Assembly (NCBI RefSeq): GCF_046523945.1
Contig: NZ_CP171363.1
Span: forward strand, 930,001 to 994,000
Source: Faucicola mancuniensis
Lineage (GTDB): Bacteria > Pseudomonadota > Gammaproteobacteria > Pseudomonadales > Moraxellaceae
Length of the DNA: 64,000 nt
Reading direction: 5' to 3'
The notes under the pieces were generated by a model. The model was not told where the DNA came from, ran no database searches, and saw only the letters and a list, made by a program, of their open reading frames with translations. A program made the position numbers and the translations under genes. Below are positions 42,009 to 57,000 of this stretch, piece after piece (position 1 is the stretch's first letter; every line of letters begins with the position of its first letter).

Positions 42009-45000
42009 GTTATGGCTTTAACATTCTTAATGTGACCACCTTAGCGCAATTACCACTAGATGAGCAAGTGACAGGGAGTGCAAATGATTCACGCTTACCT
42101 ATTGCTTGGAAATTACAAGCGTCGCAAGGACAAACGATTTTAATTGATGCACGTAGTCCGAACACATCAAGTCAAAACTGGTTGCTATTGGATAAGGACG
42201 GCAAGCAAATTACTCGTTATGAAACTTGGGGTAACAATGATTACTCAAAAAAAGTGACTATTCCAACCACGGGTGAGTATTACCTGGTTAGTTTTAATGA
42301 CTATAATTCTAATAATAACCGAGCTGACTATCCCTCACTACGCAATGTATTGATTAGTGATTATCAGGTACATCATCAAACGATTGAATTGGGTCAACAG
42401 GTAACTGGGCAGCTAATTGCTGGGGATGCTCAGCAATTTGATTTTAGCTTAGACAGCGCTAAAAATATTGCACTTTCTATAAGAAATGGGAATTACAACA
42501 TTCGTTTGTTGGGGGCTGATTTAAAGCAAAATGTGCGCAGTTTAAGTGCTAGTGAGACATCACTACAAAATTTCTATCTGCCAGCGGGTAATTATCGTAT
42601 CGAAATTGATGCAGCGGGTGCCACAACGCCAAGTTATGACTTCAAGCTTGTTGATATTGTCAGCGAAGCTAAAACTTTGACCAATAACAATGGGGTGTTA
42701 AGTGGTCAAGTAGCCGCTGATAGTAGCTTAGCCAGTTATACCTTAGATGTGCAAGCAGGGCAGCAATATGGCTTTAAATTCGAAAATGTTGATAATTATA
42801 AATTTATGTATCGCTTGGTTGATGAAGAAGGCCGAGTGCTAGCTGATAATCGCTATGCCTATCAAATTGCAAACTTTGTGCCCAGTATCACCGGCAAAGT
42901 TTATCTCATTATTAATAAACTTAATGCTGCGTTTGGTAGTGCTACCGATTTTAATATCCGATTAACGCAAACGGTCAAACAAACCAAACCGTTAATGGTA
43001 GATCAAGAAATTTCTGGGCAGTTCAATACGGCTTCTGACCAAGACAACTACCAATTTCAAGTAAGTCAAGCCGGATACTATCAACTCACGCAAGTCACCG
43101 CATCAAACAGCAATATTAGATTTGAGCTATTAAATCCTGATGGTACGTTACTATTTAGTCATACTAACTTGGCGACTTTAAAGGATAGTCAAGTTTATTT
43201 AAATCCGGGCAATTATATCTTTAAAATAAGTAATACGATTGAAGCAAATAGCCAATACAGCTTTAAGCTAATCAACTTTGTACCGACTATCAGTTTAAGT
43301 CATCCCATTGATTTAACCTTAGAGAATAACAAAAGTAAATCAGTAACCCTTAGTAATGCGACCGATACCTTTTATTATCGCTTAATGCTAGCGAATGAAG
43401 ATACATTAACGATTAACGATGATAGCGTATCGGTAACATTGTTGGATAAAAACGGCAATGAAATTGCCAGCAGTGCAGACGGTAACTTTACCCAAAAGAT
43501 TACCAGTACAGATGTTTATAACTTAGCCATTAAATCGACTGTGGCGATTAGCGAGCCTAAAGTAGTAACCATTGGTCGCAGTAATGCGAATGTCAACACC
43601 GCAACTGAGGTGAGTAATACTATTGCCAATGCCCAAGAAGTTCTTGTGGCACTCAATGCAACCAAGGTCGTACCGGTTAATATTGGGGATAATAATACTA
43701 CCACAGATGTTGATTTTTATAGGGTTTATTTGGTCAAAGGGGAAATATTAAAATTATCCACGCCTAATGGCACGTTCGACGGCTATGCACGTGTCTTTAA
43801 TGCAGCAGGTAGTGAAGTTAGCCGTGTTGATGATAGTCCACTCGATTACACGGCGTCAGCAACTGGGGTTTATTATATTGGTATTAGTGGTTATCCAAAT
43901 GCTTCATATAACCCAATTGATAATACTAATTTAGGCAATGGACGTGTAGGTACCTTGCAATTATCAGTCTCACGTGTCGTTAATAACAATCTTAATTTGT
44001 TGCCAAGTTATACTGATATCGTTATGACCAGTGATGATCAGGCGATCAATAACTGGCAAGGTAGTATTAATGCTAATGAATTTAAGGTCTTTAAACTTGC
44101 TGTTGAGGAAACAGGGCTTTATTATCTCGATAACAAATCAACAAATTGGTATAGTTATAATAATTATCAGCAAATCGTACTGGCTGATGAAACCGGTAAA
44201 ATCGTTACCACAAGATTGGATCAGCCAGTTGAGCTTAATAAAGGCAACTATCAGTTAATCATCAATCAAGGCTACAGCTATAACAATGTTTCTGAAGCAA
44301 ACTTTGCACTAAGTAATCTCACTAAACTAGCGACGCCAATTAGCCTAGGACAAGCAAGTACTACTGAAAATCAAATTAAAAATCAAGTAAAAGCATACGT
44401 GTTTGATGCTCAAGCGGGCGATGAAATTTACTTTAATATTTTAGGTAATACAAACGGTAGCACAGCTTGGCGCATTATCAATGCGCATGGCCAACAAATC
44501 CTTGCGGGTAATAGCTATGAGGATAGTCAGTCAGCTAAATTATTAAGTGATGGCAAGTATTATTTAATCTTTGATAGTCAAAATACTGAAAATTACACCA
44601 ATAAAGTAGATTTTCAGATTGATAAGGTTGATAACATCAGTGCTACAGTCGTACTAAATGAAGCAATTACTGGAGTATTAACACCTGCAGCACAAAAACA
44701 AACGTATCAGTTACATCTGGATAAGGAAAGTCAGCTCTATGTTGATGTGCTTACCTCAAACGGCAATGTGTACTGGCAACTCATTGACAATGCCACAGGG
44801 ACGCAAGTCGCCAGTAATAACTTATATGAAAATCTTCAAGTAATTACTCCCAAAGCAGGCGACTATACGCTAATTATAAAGACCGATGTTGAAGCAAGTC
44901 AAAGCTTTGCATTGAAATTAAGTCAAGTAAATAGTGGTAAAACGCTACTGCCTGGCGAAATTACCCAAGGTCGATTGATGCCTGATGGTAGCATGGATGA

Positions 45001-48000
45001 ATACCAATTAGAGGTACAAGCTGGTCAACGCATCTACCTTGATTTCCAAAACTTACTGGCGCGGCAGTATGGCTATGATAGTGAGTATGGTTGGGGGTAT
45101 AACTATGAGGCTCGTGTTCGTATTATTGACCCTTATGGGCGTTATCAATCGATAGGCGAATCCTTTGATGATAAAGAGTTTGTGGCTAGCGTATCAGGCA
45201 CTTATTCAATTGTGATTGAGCAAGTAGGTAGTAAGCGCATCGAAGTACCTTATCGTTTTATCGCCTTAACCAGTGACATAGGGCAACAAGTACGTCCGAT
45301 ATCGCTAATTGAGCAGCCACGGACAATAGATGTGGTTATATCCAATATCCAAGTAACACCAACAGTGGGCGATGTTATTACTTCAAGTCAAGACATTAAC
45401 ATTGACTGGACAACGACCAATCAAGGGTCTACACCGACCCAAGGTAACTTTAAAGAACGCGTAATTATTAAAGAAAAAGTGACGGGTAATATTATTGCGC
45501 AAAGTATTGTTGGCTATGATGAAACCACACAAGGTCAACTGCTTGCGCATGAAAGTAAAGCGCGGCATACCACGATTCGTCTGCCCCAAGGCTTAGCGGG
45601 AGTCGGTGACTTTGAAATCGTAATTGAAACGGATACGTTAAACAATCAAATCGAAGCTGGTGCGGATGAAGAAAATAACATTATACGAGCGCAATTTACC
45701 TCGTTATTAGCCGATTATCCAAACTTAACGGTTAGTGATGTAAGTCTAGTGCCAACAAGTAACTGGCAACCAAACCAAGCGGTCACAGTTAACTGGAAGA
45801 CCAATAACACCGGTGCTCAAATGGCTAAGGGCAGTTGGGTAGAAACCGTTAAAGTTTACAACAACACCACGCAAAAAGTCGTGGCAAGCTTTGACATACC
45901 TGTTACTGCGGCGCAAATTGCCGTAGGCGGCAGCAGCCGAGACAACCAAGCGAGCTTTATCTGGCCGGAAGGTATCAACGGTATTGGTCAGTTTACCATC
46001 ACCGTCAGCACCGACAGTCAGCAGCAGATTGAAGAATCTGAAGGCATCAGCCATGAAAGTGACAACCAAGCATCAGTAAGCCTGATGGCAGGGGCCTGAC
46101 TTGGTGGTTAATGACCTAACGATTACCAACAGCCAAGTACAAGCGGGTGATAAAGTCAGCCTAACGTGGCAGGATACCAACCAAGGCACCTTGGCGCTAC
46201 CCAGTAACTACCAAAGCCGTATCACGGTACGGGCTAAAAATGCTGATGGTAGCCTAGGGGCTGTTATTGTTGACACCTCACTGTCCTTTAATGACCAACA
46301 GCGGCTAGCGGCGGGTGAAACCCGAGCGCGTCAATTTGACTTTACGCTACCAGAAGGCATCAAAGGCAATGGTGACTTTGTTATCAGCGTTACTGCAGAC
46401 AGTAACATCACGGGTGCGGGCATTATCTTTGAAGTCAACCCACAAAACAATGCCGAACAAAACAACCAACAGACGGCAAATTTACACAGCAACAAAAAGG
46501 CTTATGCCGACTTAGCCGTCACCAGCATTGCGATACCGACCGATGCCAAATCAGGTTATCTAGCGACCATTAGCTGGACAGTTGCTAACCAAGGGGATAA
46601 AGACACCCAAATCACTAACTGGGTGGATCGGATTGTTCTGGTGCGTCAAGGGCAGTCGATCAACAGTGGCGTTGTCCTTGCGCAAGTCAGTCATGACGGT
46701 GTACTCACCAAAGGGGCTTCTTACAGTCAAAGTAAAACGCTAACCTTACCGCGTAACATTGAAGGCAACTATCAACTGGTGGTGGTGACTGATGTCAACC
46801 ACAGTGAACTTGAGCCAGACACGGCAATTAATAACACCTACACCTCACCAGTCTTTGCCATTAAACAAACCTATGTTGACCTGTTACCGACATTGACCAC
46901 GATACCACAAAAAGCGGAAGCAGGGCGTACCACCACCGTCAGTTGGCAGGTGAATAACCAAGGTACCATTGCTACCGCTACCAGTAGCTACTGGGTTGAT
47001 CAAATCTACTTATCGAAAACCGGTGTGCTTGACAATAATGCTATCTTAGTAGGCAGTAAATCGCACACAGGACAACTGAGCATTGGGGCAAGCTATCAGG
47101 AAAGTCAAAGCATCACGCTACCAACCAATCTACTCGGTGACTACTACCTGATTGTGGTCACCGATGCTAACCAAAACACCTATGAGCCCAATCAACGGGG
47201 CAACAACACCGTGGTGAGTAGCCAGCCGATTAGCATTGCGCCTGAACCTTACGCCAACCTAGTGGCTAAAAACTTGGTATTACCCTCAGCGTTATCGGTG
47301 GGTGAGCAACTAACCGTTAGCGTTGACTTAGAAAATAACGGTACTGACTTAGTTAATGCCAGTACCTATCACACGATCACCTTTATTAACAGCCAAAACC
47401 CTAACCAACGTGTTAGCCAGCAATTGCCGCTAGACAGCTTGGTTATGATGCCCAACAGCACACAAACCAAAACCTACACCACCACTGTGCCAAGCCTAGC
47501 CAATGGTCAATGGCAGGTGGTATTAGACCTTGATCGTAGTGGTTACATCAAAGAGTCCAATGACACTGATAACCAAATCACCGGCACCCTTGCGATTGTT
47601 TCACCTGACTTAAGGGTAAGTGACATCACCACCACAGGCACACGTCAAGGCGGTGAAAGTCTGCAAATTGCTTGGAACACCGTCAATGCCGGTAGCCAAG
47701 CAGCCAGCAACGTCGTTGACCAGGTCTATTTAACTAAAAATGGCAGTTTAGGGGCTGGGGCGATACTGCTCAAAGAAATTAGCCATGAGACCTTAGCGGC
47801 TAACACTCAAGTTGCCAACCAGTTTAGCTATGAATTACCCGTTGACTTACAAGGCGATTGGTCGCTGGTGATTATCACGGATGCGAACAACCGCAATCGT
47901 GAAAATCGCTTAGAGGACAATAATACGCTAGCCCTGGCGATGAACATCGCAGTCAGCGCTATGCGGACCTCACAGTAAGCCAAATCCAAGTACCGACCCA

Positions 48001-51000
48001 AACCATTGGTGATCCGGCAAGTCTGACAGTGAATTGGACAGTCAGTAATCAAGGCTTAGGCTTGGGTAAAACCCTAAGCTGGACAGACAGTGTCATTTAC
48101 TCTGCCAATGATATCTTAGGCGACAATGATGACATCGTATTAGGTCGTAAGACCCACAACGGTGGGTTAGCCGTGGGTAACAGCTACTCAGACAGTCTTA
48201 CCTACCACTTTGCTCCAGGTTTTACCCGTCATGGCAAAATCTTCGTTAAGACCGACAGTGGCAATCAAGTCTGGGAAAATGGCTTAGAGAGTAACAATGT
48301 CAAAATGAGTGATACGGTGGATGTCATGCCGATTGCTTATGCTGACTTAACCGTTGACAGCATTGCCACTAACACCACGGCCTACAGTGGCCAAAGCATT
48401 GAGGTGACTTGGCAGGTCAGCAATCGGGGTATTGGCATTACCAACACCAACCAATGGACGGACAGCATTTGGTTATCGGACAGCACCGGTAAAACTTGGA
48501 CGCTTGGCAGCTTAACCCATTTAGGCGCACTTGCTTGCCAATGATAGCTACCGTAATACGATTAGCGTGACCTTACCCAATGGGCTTACCGGTGACTATA
48601 CCCTGCAGGTAAAAACCGGCGGTCCGTTTGAATTTACCCATGGCGACAACAATGCGTCGCAAATTAGCTTACCGATTAGTCTATCACCGACCCCTGACTT
48701 GGTAGTGAGCCAAATCAGCTTACCATCGAGCGCTTATGAAGGCGATTTAATCCAATTTAGTTGGCAAGTAAAAAACCAAGGCGACGCACAAGCGGCAGGT
48801 ACTTGGCAAGATGAGGTAAGACTAGTTTCGGTTAATGATCCAAATCAAAGTATCAGTCTTGGTAATTATCAATACACTGAGAACTTAGAAGCAGGTAAAA
48901 CCTACACCCGTGAAGAGCAAATTCGTTTGCCAAGTAAACTTGAAGGGCTATGGCGCCTTGAGGTGGTGACCAATAAAACGGGCTCGTTATACGAATATGC
49001 GGATGCCTCGAAAAACAACCAAAAACAATCCGATACCGCGCTGGCAGTCAGCTTACTGCCACGCCCTGACTTGCGTGTGACTGAGGTTGAAGTCCCAGAA
49101 ACGGTGACGGCAGGCACTCGAGCGACGGTAAAATTCGTGGTTGCTAATACCGGCACTATCGCCACCAATAAGCAGTGGCAAGATGCAGTTTACTTATCGC
49201 TTGATGGCACGTTCAGCGCGGACGATAAACTCATTAGCCGTATCAGCAACCCTGTGGTACTAGCACCAACCGAAAGTTATAGTTCACAAAGCACCACCCT
49301 TGACATCCCGATAAGCTATCGTGGAGACGTGTATGTGATTGTGGTGGCAGATAGCAGCCATGCTGTCGAAGAATACCCCAATGAGAATAATAACTATTAC
49401 GCTAAAAAGTTGCATGTAGACGCGGTGCCCTTTGCCGACTTAGTCACCAGTGATGTGGTTGCCCCTGAGCAAATTGCCCATGGTTCAACGGTTGACGTGA
49501 CCTATAAAGTGGCTAATAAAGGTTCAGCCAAAACCCAAGGGTTAAGTAGCACGATTGATAGCTGGACAGACACGGTATGGCTTACCAAAGACCCCACCCG
49601 TCCGCGTCCAGAACGTGGCGACATCTTGGTGGGTAAAACCACGCACCAAGGGCAGTTAGAGGTGGGTCAAGATTATCTAGGCAGTATTCAAGCCACGATT
49701 CCAGAAGGTACCTTATCAGGTCAGTGGTATATCCAAGTGTGGAGTGACAACTACGATGTCATCTTAGAAGACACGCTGGCGTCAAATATTAACTTAAATG
49801 ACCCTAAAGAGCTCGACAACAATAATTATGCGGCGAAAGCTGTGAATATCCTAGGCTATACACCGCCGGACTTAAAAGTGGTGGCGGTAACAGCAGACAA
49901 ACAGGTGCAAGCCGGTAATACATTTAGCTTTAGCTATACCGTACAAAACATTGCCGATGCCTTTGAGGAAAAAACCAACGGCAAGGTTAACCAGTGGGTG
50001 GATGAAGTTTGGTTAAGTAATAATCCCGATCTCACCAAAGCCACAGAAAAATGGCTATTAGGCAGTTATGAGCAAAAGCGTGCCATGGGTAACCAAGAAA
50101 CCTATAGCAATAGTCAGACGGTGACATTATCGCCTTCCATTGATGCCACCTACTTAATTGTGCGCACCAATACCTCATTAAGTGCCACTAATTCAATTAC
50201 TGAGTTGACCAAAGCGAATAACCAAGCCTTGGTAGAGACGCTGGTTACCAGTACCCCAGCGGACTTACAAGTTACCACTATTACCACCCAACCTGAAAAC
50301 TTCTCAGGCGAATTAACGCCGATTAGCTGGACGGTGACCAACCAAGGCGGTGATGTTTGGAGTCGTACGCCTGACTGGAACGATGTGGTGGTGATTAGTA
50401 AATACCCTGAGATGATTGAGGGTCACTACCAAGTCATTGGTCAATATCAGCACAACAATAGCCAAGGCTTAAAAGCGGGTGAAAGCTATACGGCGACCAT
50501 TCAGGCTAAACTACCGATTGGCGGTAATGGCAAATACTATGTGTTTGTGATCACCGATGCCAGTGTCGATAGTGACGGCAAGGTAAAGATTAAAAAAGAA
50601 TTTAATAATACTTCACCGACAAATCGTAATGACGAGGGGCTAAGCCACTTTGGTGGTAAAAACTTTGGTTCACCTTATACCGGGTCAGTCTATGAAGGGC
50701 TGTTAAATAGCAACAACAGCAAACGCAGTGAGCTTAATATCACCTATCGTGAGCCGGATTTAGTCTTTGAAGACATTAAACTATCCAACCCAACCCCAAA
50801 AGCTGGGGAAGAGATTACTGTGACATGGACGGTGAAAAACCAAGGCACGCGGGAAACACGCTCAGGCTTTTGGTTAGATGGTTTATATCTATCAAAAGAT
50901 GACGCGCTTGATAGAACCGACTTTGCCTTGGTTGACCGTGGCAGTGAGATTGAACGCAATACCAGAACTCGTGTCACTACGGTTAGCAGTGTGGATAGCG

Positions 51001-54000
51001 ATAAAACCGTCCATTTAAAACCAGGCGAAAGCTATACGAACACTGCGACCTTTAGATTGCCCACCAATATCGGTGGTGACTACAAACTGATTTTAAAAAC
51101 CGATACCGAGTTTTTAAACGACTCTGAACATTACGGCATTACCAGTACGATTCGTCCCGATCTTAATACGATTAAGGCCGAAAATATCAACAATGTGCTG
51201 GAATTTGCTGATGAAGGCAATAATGTCAAAGTCGTCGATCTGCCCATTACCTATGTCACGCCCCCGGATTTACAAGTGGTCAGCGTCATGGCCGACACGG
51301 GTGTCATTGCCGGTCAACAATTTAACCTTCAATACCGGGTGGTCAACAAAGGCGGCGATGTGCCAAGTGATCAGTATGGTTGGTTTGATAAGGTCTACCT
51401 ATCAAAAGACCGCTTTTTAGACACCAGTAAAGACACCTATTTAGGGTACGTGGCACACCAAGGTGGACTGACTAAAGATGGCAGCTATGACGCCAGCTTA
51501 TCGGTTAAAGCACCGATTGACTTTAGTGGGGACTACTACGTGTTTGTGGTAACTGATGCCGGCAATGATGTGGTGGGTAAAGTACGTGAATTTGAAGGCG
51601 ATACCAACAATGACACCGCCGCTGAACAACCAATATTAATTACCCTACCACCACCGGCTGACTTGGTGGTCAATGACATTCAGCTACCGACCACAGCCAA
51701 GGTAGGCGATGAAATTGCCATCACCTATACCGTTAAAAATCAGTCTGACAACCAAGCTTATGGCAGCTGGTCAGATGCCATTTATATCTCCAGTGACAAC
51801 AGCTGGGATAAAGGTGACATCCTACTGGGTCATGTGTCCCATACAGGCGGTTTAGCAGCCGGCAGTGAATACCAAGCTACATTAAAAAGCTATATTGACG
51901 CCAGTGGTAAACCCGTCAAAATCACCCTTCCACCGCTAAAAGACGGTAACTGGCATATCGTGGTACGTCCAGATGCGTACAATGAAGTATATGAAGGTAA
52001 CATCCGCTACACTGAAACCGGTCTTATCAGCGATTCGGCAGAGGCTAATAACGTCACCAGTTCAGCGGCAACCGTGGCAGTCACGGTGCCGAGTATCACA
52101 TTAGGCACGGCGCAAGAATTAAACTTGGTCAGTGGCGAGACCAAGCTCTACAAATTAAATGTCCAAGATGGTAAAACCTTACGTATCTTACTGAATTCTG
52201 CAACAAATATCGCCAATAACGAAGTATACGTGCGCTACGGTGACATTCCAAACGGCTACAATTATGATGCGGCGTACACCCAAGGGTTATCCGCTAACCA
52301 GACTGTCCTGATTCCAGCGACCAAAGCCGGTGACTACTACATCTTAGTGAAAGCACGGGACACCGGTAAAGACGAACAGCCGATTACCCAACCGCAAGTT
52401 ACCTTATTAGCCCAAGCGATGCCGCTCAGTATCACCAAAGTCACCCCAGACCAAGGCGGTAGTGGTGATGATGCCCATCGCTGGGTCACCATGGACATCT
52501 ATGGTACCCACTTTGCCGCAGGGGCGGTGGTAAAAATTAGCCGTCCGGGTGTATTTGAAATGGATGCGACGTTGGCAGGTTATCGATGCCACCCATATCC
52601 GAGCCATCTTTGACTTACGCCAAGTGCCCTTTGGTCTTTATGACGTTGTGGTAAAAAACCCCAATGGTGATACCGTAACCGAAGCGTATCGCTACTTGGT
52701 TGAGCGCATGATTGAGCCAGATGTCACCATCGGTATTGGCGGTAGTCGCACCCTTGAGCCTGGGGATAAAAATGACTACAGTGTCAGCTTACAAAGCCTA
52801 ACCAACGTGGATACACCGTATGTGCGCTTTGACGTTGGTAGCACCGAGATGGGCTACAGTGAGAATCTCATTGAAGGCTTAGCCCTACCGTATGTCATCT
52901 TTGCCTCTAACGTCGCGGGGCGCCCTGATGGTCAGGCGGTGGATATTGCCAATAACCAGCAATATGGTCAAACGCCATTAACCGGGCAGCTACGTCAAGA
53001 TGTGCCTTGGGCAGCGCTTGACAATGCGTTAAACACTAGCGGCTATAACTTAACCCCAGGCTACGCCTTTGACATGAACGCAGGCGGCTTTGTGGGAGCG
53101 ACCTTTAACGTACAGACCTACCCTGGGTTAAAAGAGTGGTTAGCGCAAGACTTTGCCGGCTTACGCGACAAGCTGTATGCCATTCGTCCAGAGTGGAAAG
53201 AACAAGGCTTACTTGATGGTGGCGTCCAAGATTTAGATAAAATCAGCAGTGGCTTAACCCATAAATTCTTAACCATTGATGAAGACACCAAAACCAATCT
53301 GACGAAAAAAGAGCTGCTATCATTACCGTTTAGATTTGATGTGTTTGGTAGTGCAACGCCGATTACCCGAGCGGAGTTTATAGCTGATCAGACAGCGCAC
53401 GCTGAAAAACTGCGTCAAGCCATTTTAGCCGATAGCGGCGCCAATGATGCGTTAAAACTACTGGCTGCCGATCAAACGCAGTGGCAGATGGGGTGGCTTG
53501 CGGCCCTTGAGAGTGCAGGGTTATTACGTCCAGAGAATGAAGCGCCACCAATTCGTAACGACGTTAAGGTGGTGAGTTTAACTGCTACCTTAGCCACCGG
53601 TATCCTAGTAGGTAAAGCGGGCAGTGAATACACCACCCAACAAGATTTGCTGGCGTTCTTTGCCAAAGTACAAGCTTGGTATGGGGATACGGCACGTTAC
53701 TCGGGTGATCCACAGGCACAAAAGGCGCCTATTGACTATTATGAATCCCGTCAAGATCAAGAAAGTAACTTTGTTGAAGTGCCGGTGTTTAAATCACCCA
53801 CGGCTGAGTCATTTGACTTAAATGCCGCAAAAGACACCTATTTCTTAGATTTTAACGTGTATGCCGGTAGCCGATCTGAGCTTGAGTACTTACGTCACAC
53901 GGGTCAATTAGATAACGAATTTAGACCGATTGGACCTAAAGCGCTCAGCCTTACCCAATACTTAATGCAGCTAGCTCAGCAAAACACCGGCAGCACGGTG

Positions 54001-57000
54001 AGTATCAAAGGACCTAAAGCACTGGCGAATACCGAAGGGGTCAGCTACTTACCAAGTGGGGTATCGCTGCCTTATCAAATTAATTTTACCAATACCAGTG
54101 AACAAGGCGTAAAACAAATTCGCTTGGTCAGCCAGATCGATGACAGTCTAGATCCGTATCGTCTGCGTTTGCAAGACATTAAAATCGGAGATATCAACGT
54201 TCACTTACCGGGTGATAAAGCCGTGTTCCAAGGTGACTTTGACTTTACGGCCAGTAAAGGCTTTATCTTACGCGTGAGTGCTGGGGTAGATGCGGTGAAC
54301 CGAGTGACCACTTGGCTGATTCAGTATCGATCCAAACACTGGCAATGTGATTGATATCGACAGTAAAGCGTTGTTAGAAAAGGGTGGCGCAGGATTTGTC
54401 AACTACAGTATCAGTGACCATATTGATGCGGTGCAAGATGGTGTGATTACCAGTCAAGCGCGTATCTTCTTTGACAACCAAACCCCGGTGGAGGCTGCAC
54501 CGATTAGCTATCGATTGGATAAAATTGCGCCACAAAGCCGTGTCGTTGCCACCACACGACGCACGAGCGATGTACCGAGCTATGATGTCACATGGCAAGC
54601 GGTCGACAGTGGCAGTGGCGTGAAACATGTTACCGTGTATGTTGCCAAAGATGGCGGCGACTTCAAGATTTGGCAAAAACAAGTCATGGGCGATCACGGC
54701 CAAGCGGTATTTACCGGAGAGGCCGGCAGCCAGTATGAGTTCTTAAGCATCGCAACCGATTTAGCGGGTAACCAAGAGCAAGCTCAAATCAGCAATGCGG
54801 TGTTACCGGATGATGGTAGTCAAGCCAGCTTACTTGAGCAGCTTGGTGTACAAGAGGAGTTGGTACAAACCGCCCAAACCCCAACGGCACCTAGAGATCG
54901 CACTTATGAGAGCAATACGTTATTTGCCGAAGTGAAAAAAGGCTTGCCTGGGTTTATCGCTGATAAAGTGGTAACAGGCCTTAGCAAAACACATGACTTA
55001 CAATCAATACTAGCGCCGTTTAGCTTACGCGGCTTTGCCACTGGCTTTGCAAAAAGTGCGGCCATGGGTAGCAGTGCCATGGTACAGCTAGCCAATGGCA
55101 ACTTATTGGTTAGTGGTGGTGAATTACGTAACAGCGTTTATCAATTTAATGGTAAAGAGGGCGGTTATCAAACTCAGCCATTATTTAGCCTAGATGAGCC
55201 GATTTTAGACATGGCACAAGATGCCTTGGGTCAACTGTGGGTCATGACAGGTCGTGCCTTATTGCTGGTTGACAGTCAAACTGGTAGCTTCATTGACACT
55301 GTCACTTTAACCAATGATGCACCGCTTACCCATGCGCTGGCGATTGAACCACAAACCGGTAAAATCTATGTCTCAAGCGGTGATGGCATCGAAATTTACG
55401 ATCCAAAAGCGTTGGATAAAACCAAAGCTTGGCAGCACTTTAGCAACTATCAAGTGCGTGACTTAGCCTTTGGTCCCGATGGTCGTCTATGGGGCGTACA
55501 ATGGGATGGGAAGGATATTACTGATAGCCAGTATGGTCATACCCAAATCGTCAGCTTCCCAATGACTGGTCGAGAAATCGGTCGTGCCCAGTTTGAATAC
55601 AGCCTATCAGGGGTGATTGACAGTATCGCCTTTGGTCAAACCGGCAGTGAACTTGCCGGGCTACTGATAGCTGGTAGCCAAACGGACAATGTGGTGACGC
55701 AAGGTTCAGCGGTCAGTCACAGTGCCAACCTGTGGATGATTAACTTAACGACCCGTGAGCTTGTCAGCGTTGCTCAAGGGGGGACGCGCGCAGAAGCATT
55801 GGTGACCACGCAAGATGGGCGTATCTTGGTGGCGCAAACCGGGTTTGTCGATGAAGTGGCACCGATTAAAGCGCCGAAAGTCGTTACTAGCTCGATTGCG
55901 GATGGTGCGTTACTACCCTTACCAGTCAATCAAATCACAGTCAGCTTCGATCAAAGCATGTGGACAGGCAGCAATGGTCAAGACAGCCAAGACCCAAGCA
56001 GTGTGTTAAACCCCAATAACTATCGCTTAGTCTCTGTTAGCAGTGGTAGTAGCCAAGTGATTAACCCAACGCAAGTCACGTGGGATGAAGGGTCTAAATC
56101 GGTCATTCTCACGCTGGGTAACCTCAATTCTGATCAATGGCGTTTAGAAGTGGACTCAAACGTGGTCAGCCGTGCGAAAGTACGCCTTGATGGCGTGTAT
56201 GTGGTTGGCTTTACCACGGTAAGCGACTTGACCAATCAACTCAAAATCGACTTTAGCAACACCCGAGCCGATCGTTTAACCGGTAGTATTAGCTATGATG
56301 TGAATATCACCAACCTAGGGGTGGATAACTTAAAAGGGCCGCTCATGCCGCTCATTGACCCCGGTCAATACTTTAGCGGCAGCATCGATGGCAATGCGTT
56401 ATCAGGTGCACAGCAGGGGCTATGGGTGATCGATGCCAGCGCGGCACTCAAACAATCTGGTGGCAAGCTTGCCCAGGGTCAAACCTTGAAAAATATCACA
56501 GTGACCGTGGTCAGCCCCCAAGACCTAAGTACCAGCCAAGCCGGTGGTACACTGATTAAAGCGACTTTAAGTCATCAAGTGTATGGTTTACCGTACGCCA
56601 ACCTACCGCCTACGATGGCGGCAATGACCACAACCACGGTCGTTGATAGTGCGGGTGTCTCACAAACGGTCAGTGACATCAGCACCAGCAGTGAGCTTAA
56701 TGCAGCACAAATCAATCAAGCGTGGCAAGCGAACTTAGTGGCAACGGACAGTGATGGTCAAGCGTTTAGTTGGGTATTGGTGGATGCGCCACTGGGCATG
56801 ACGTTAAGCCAATCAGATCAAATCAGTACAACGAGCACAGGCGACTATCAAAATATCGCCACCTTACATTGGACCCCCACGGCGCAAGATTTAGCAGATA
56901 CCAGTATCTTGGTTAAAGTCATTGATAGCCGTGGCGGCGTGGCGTTAAAACGCTTTAATATTTCGGTCACGGGCGGTAACCATGCCGTGGTCATTACCCA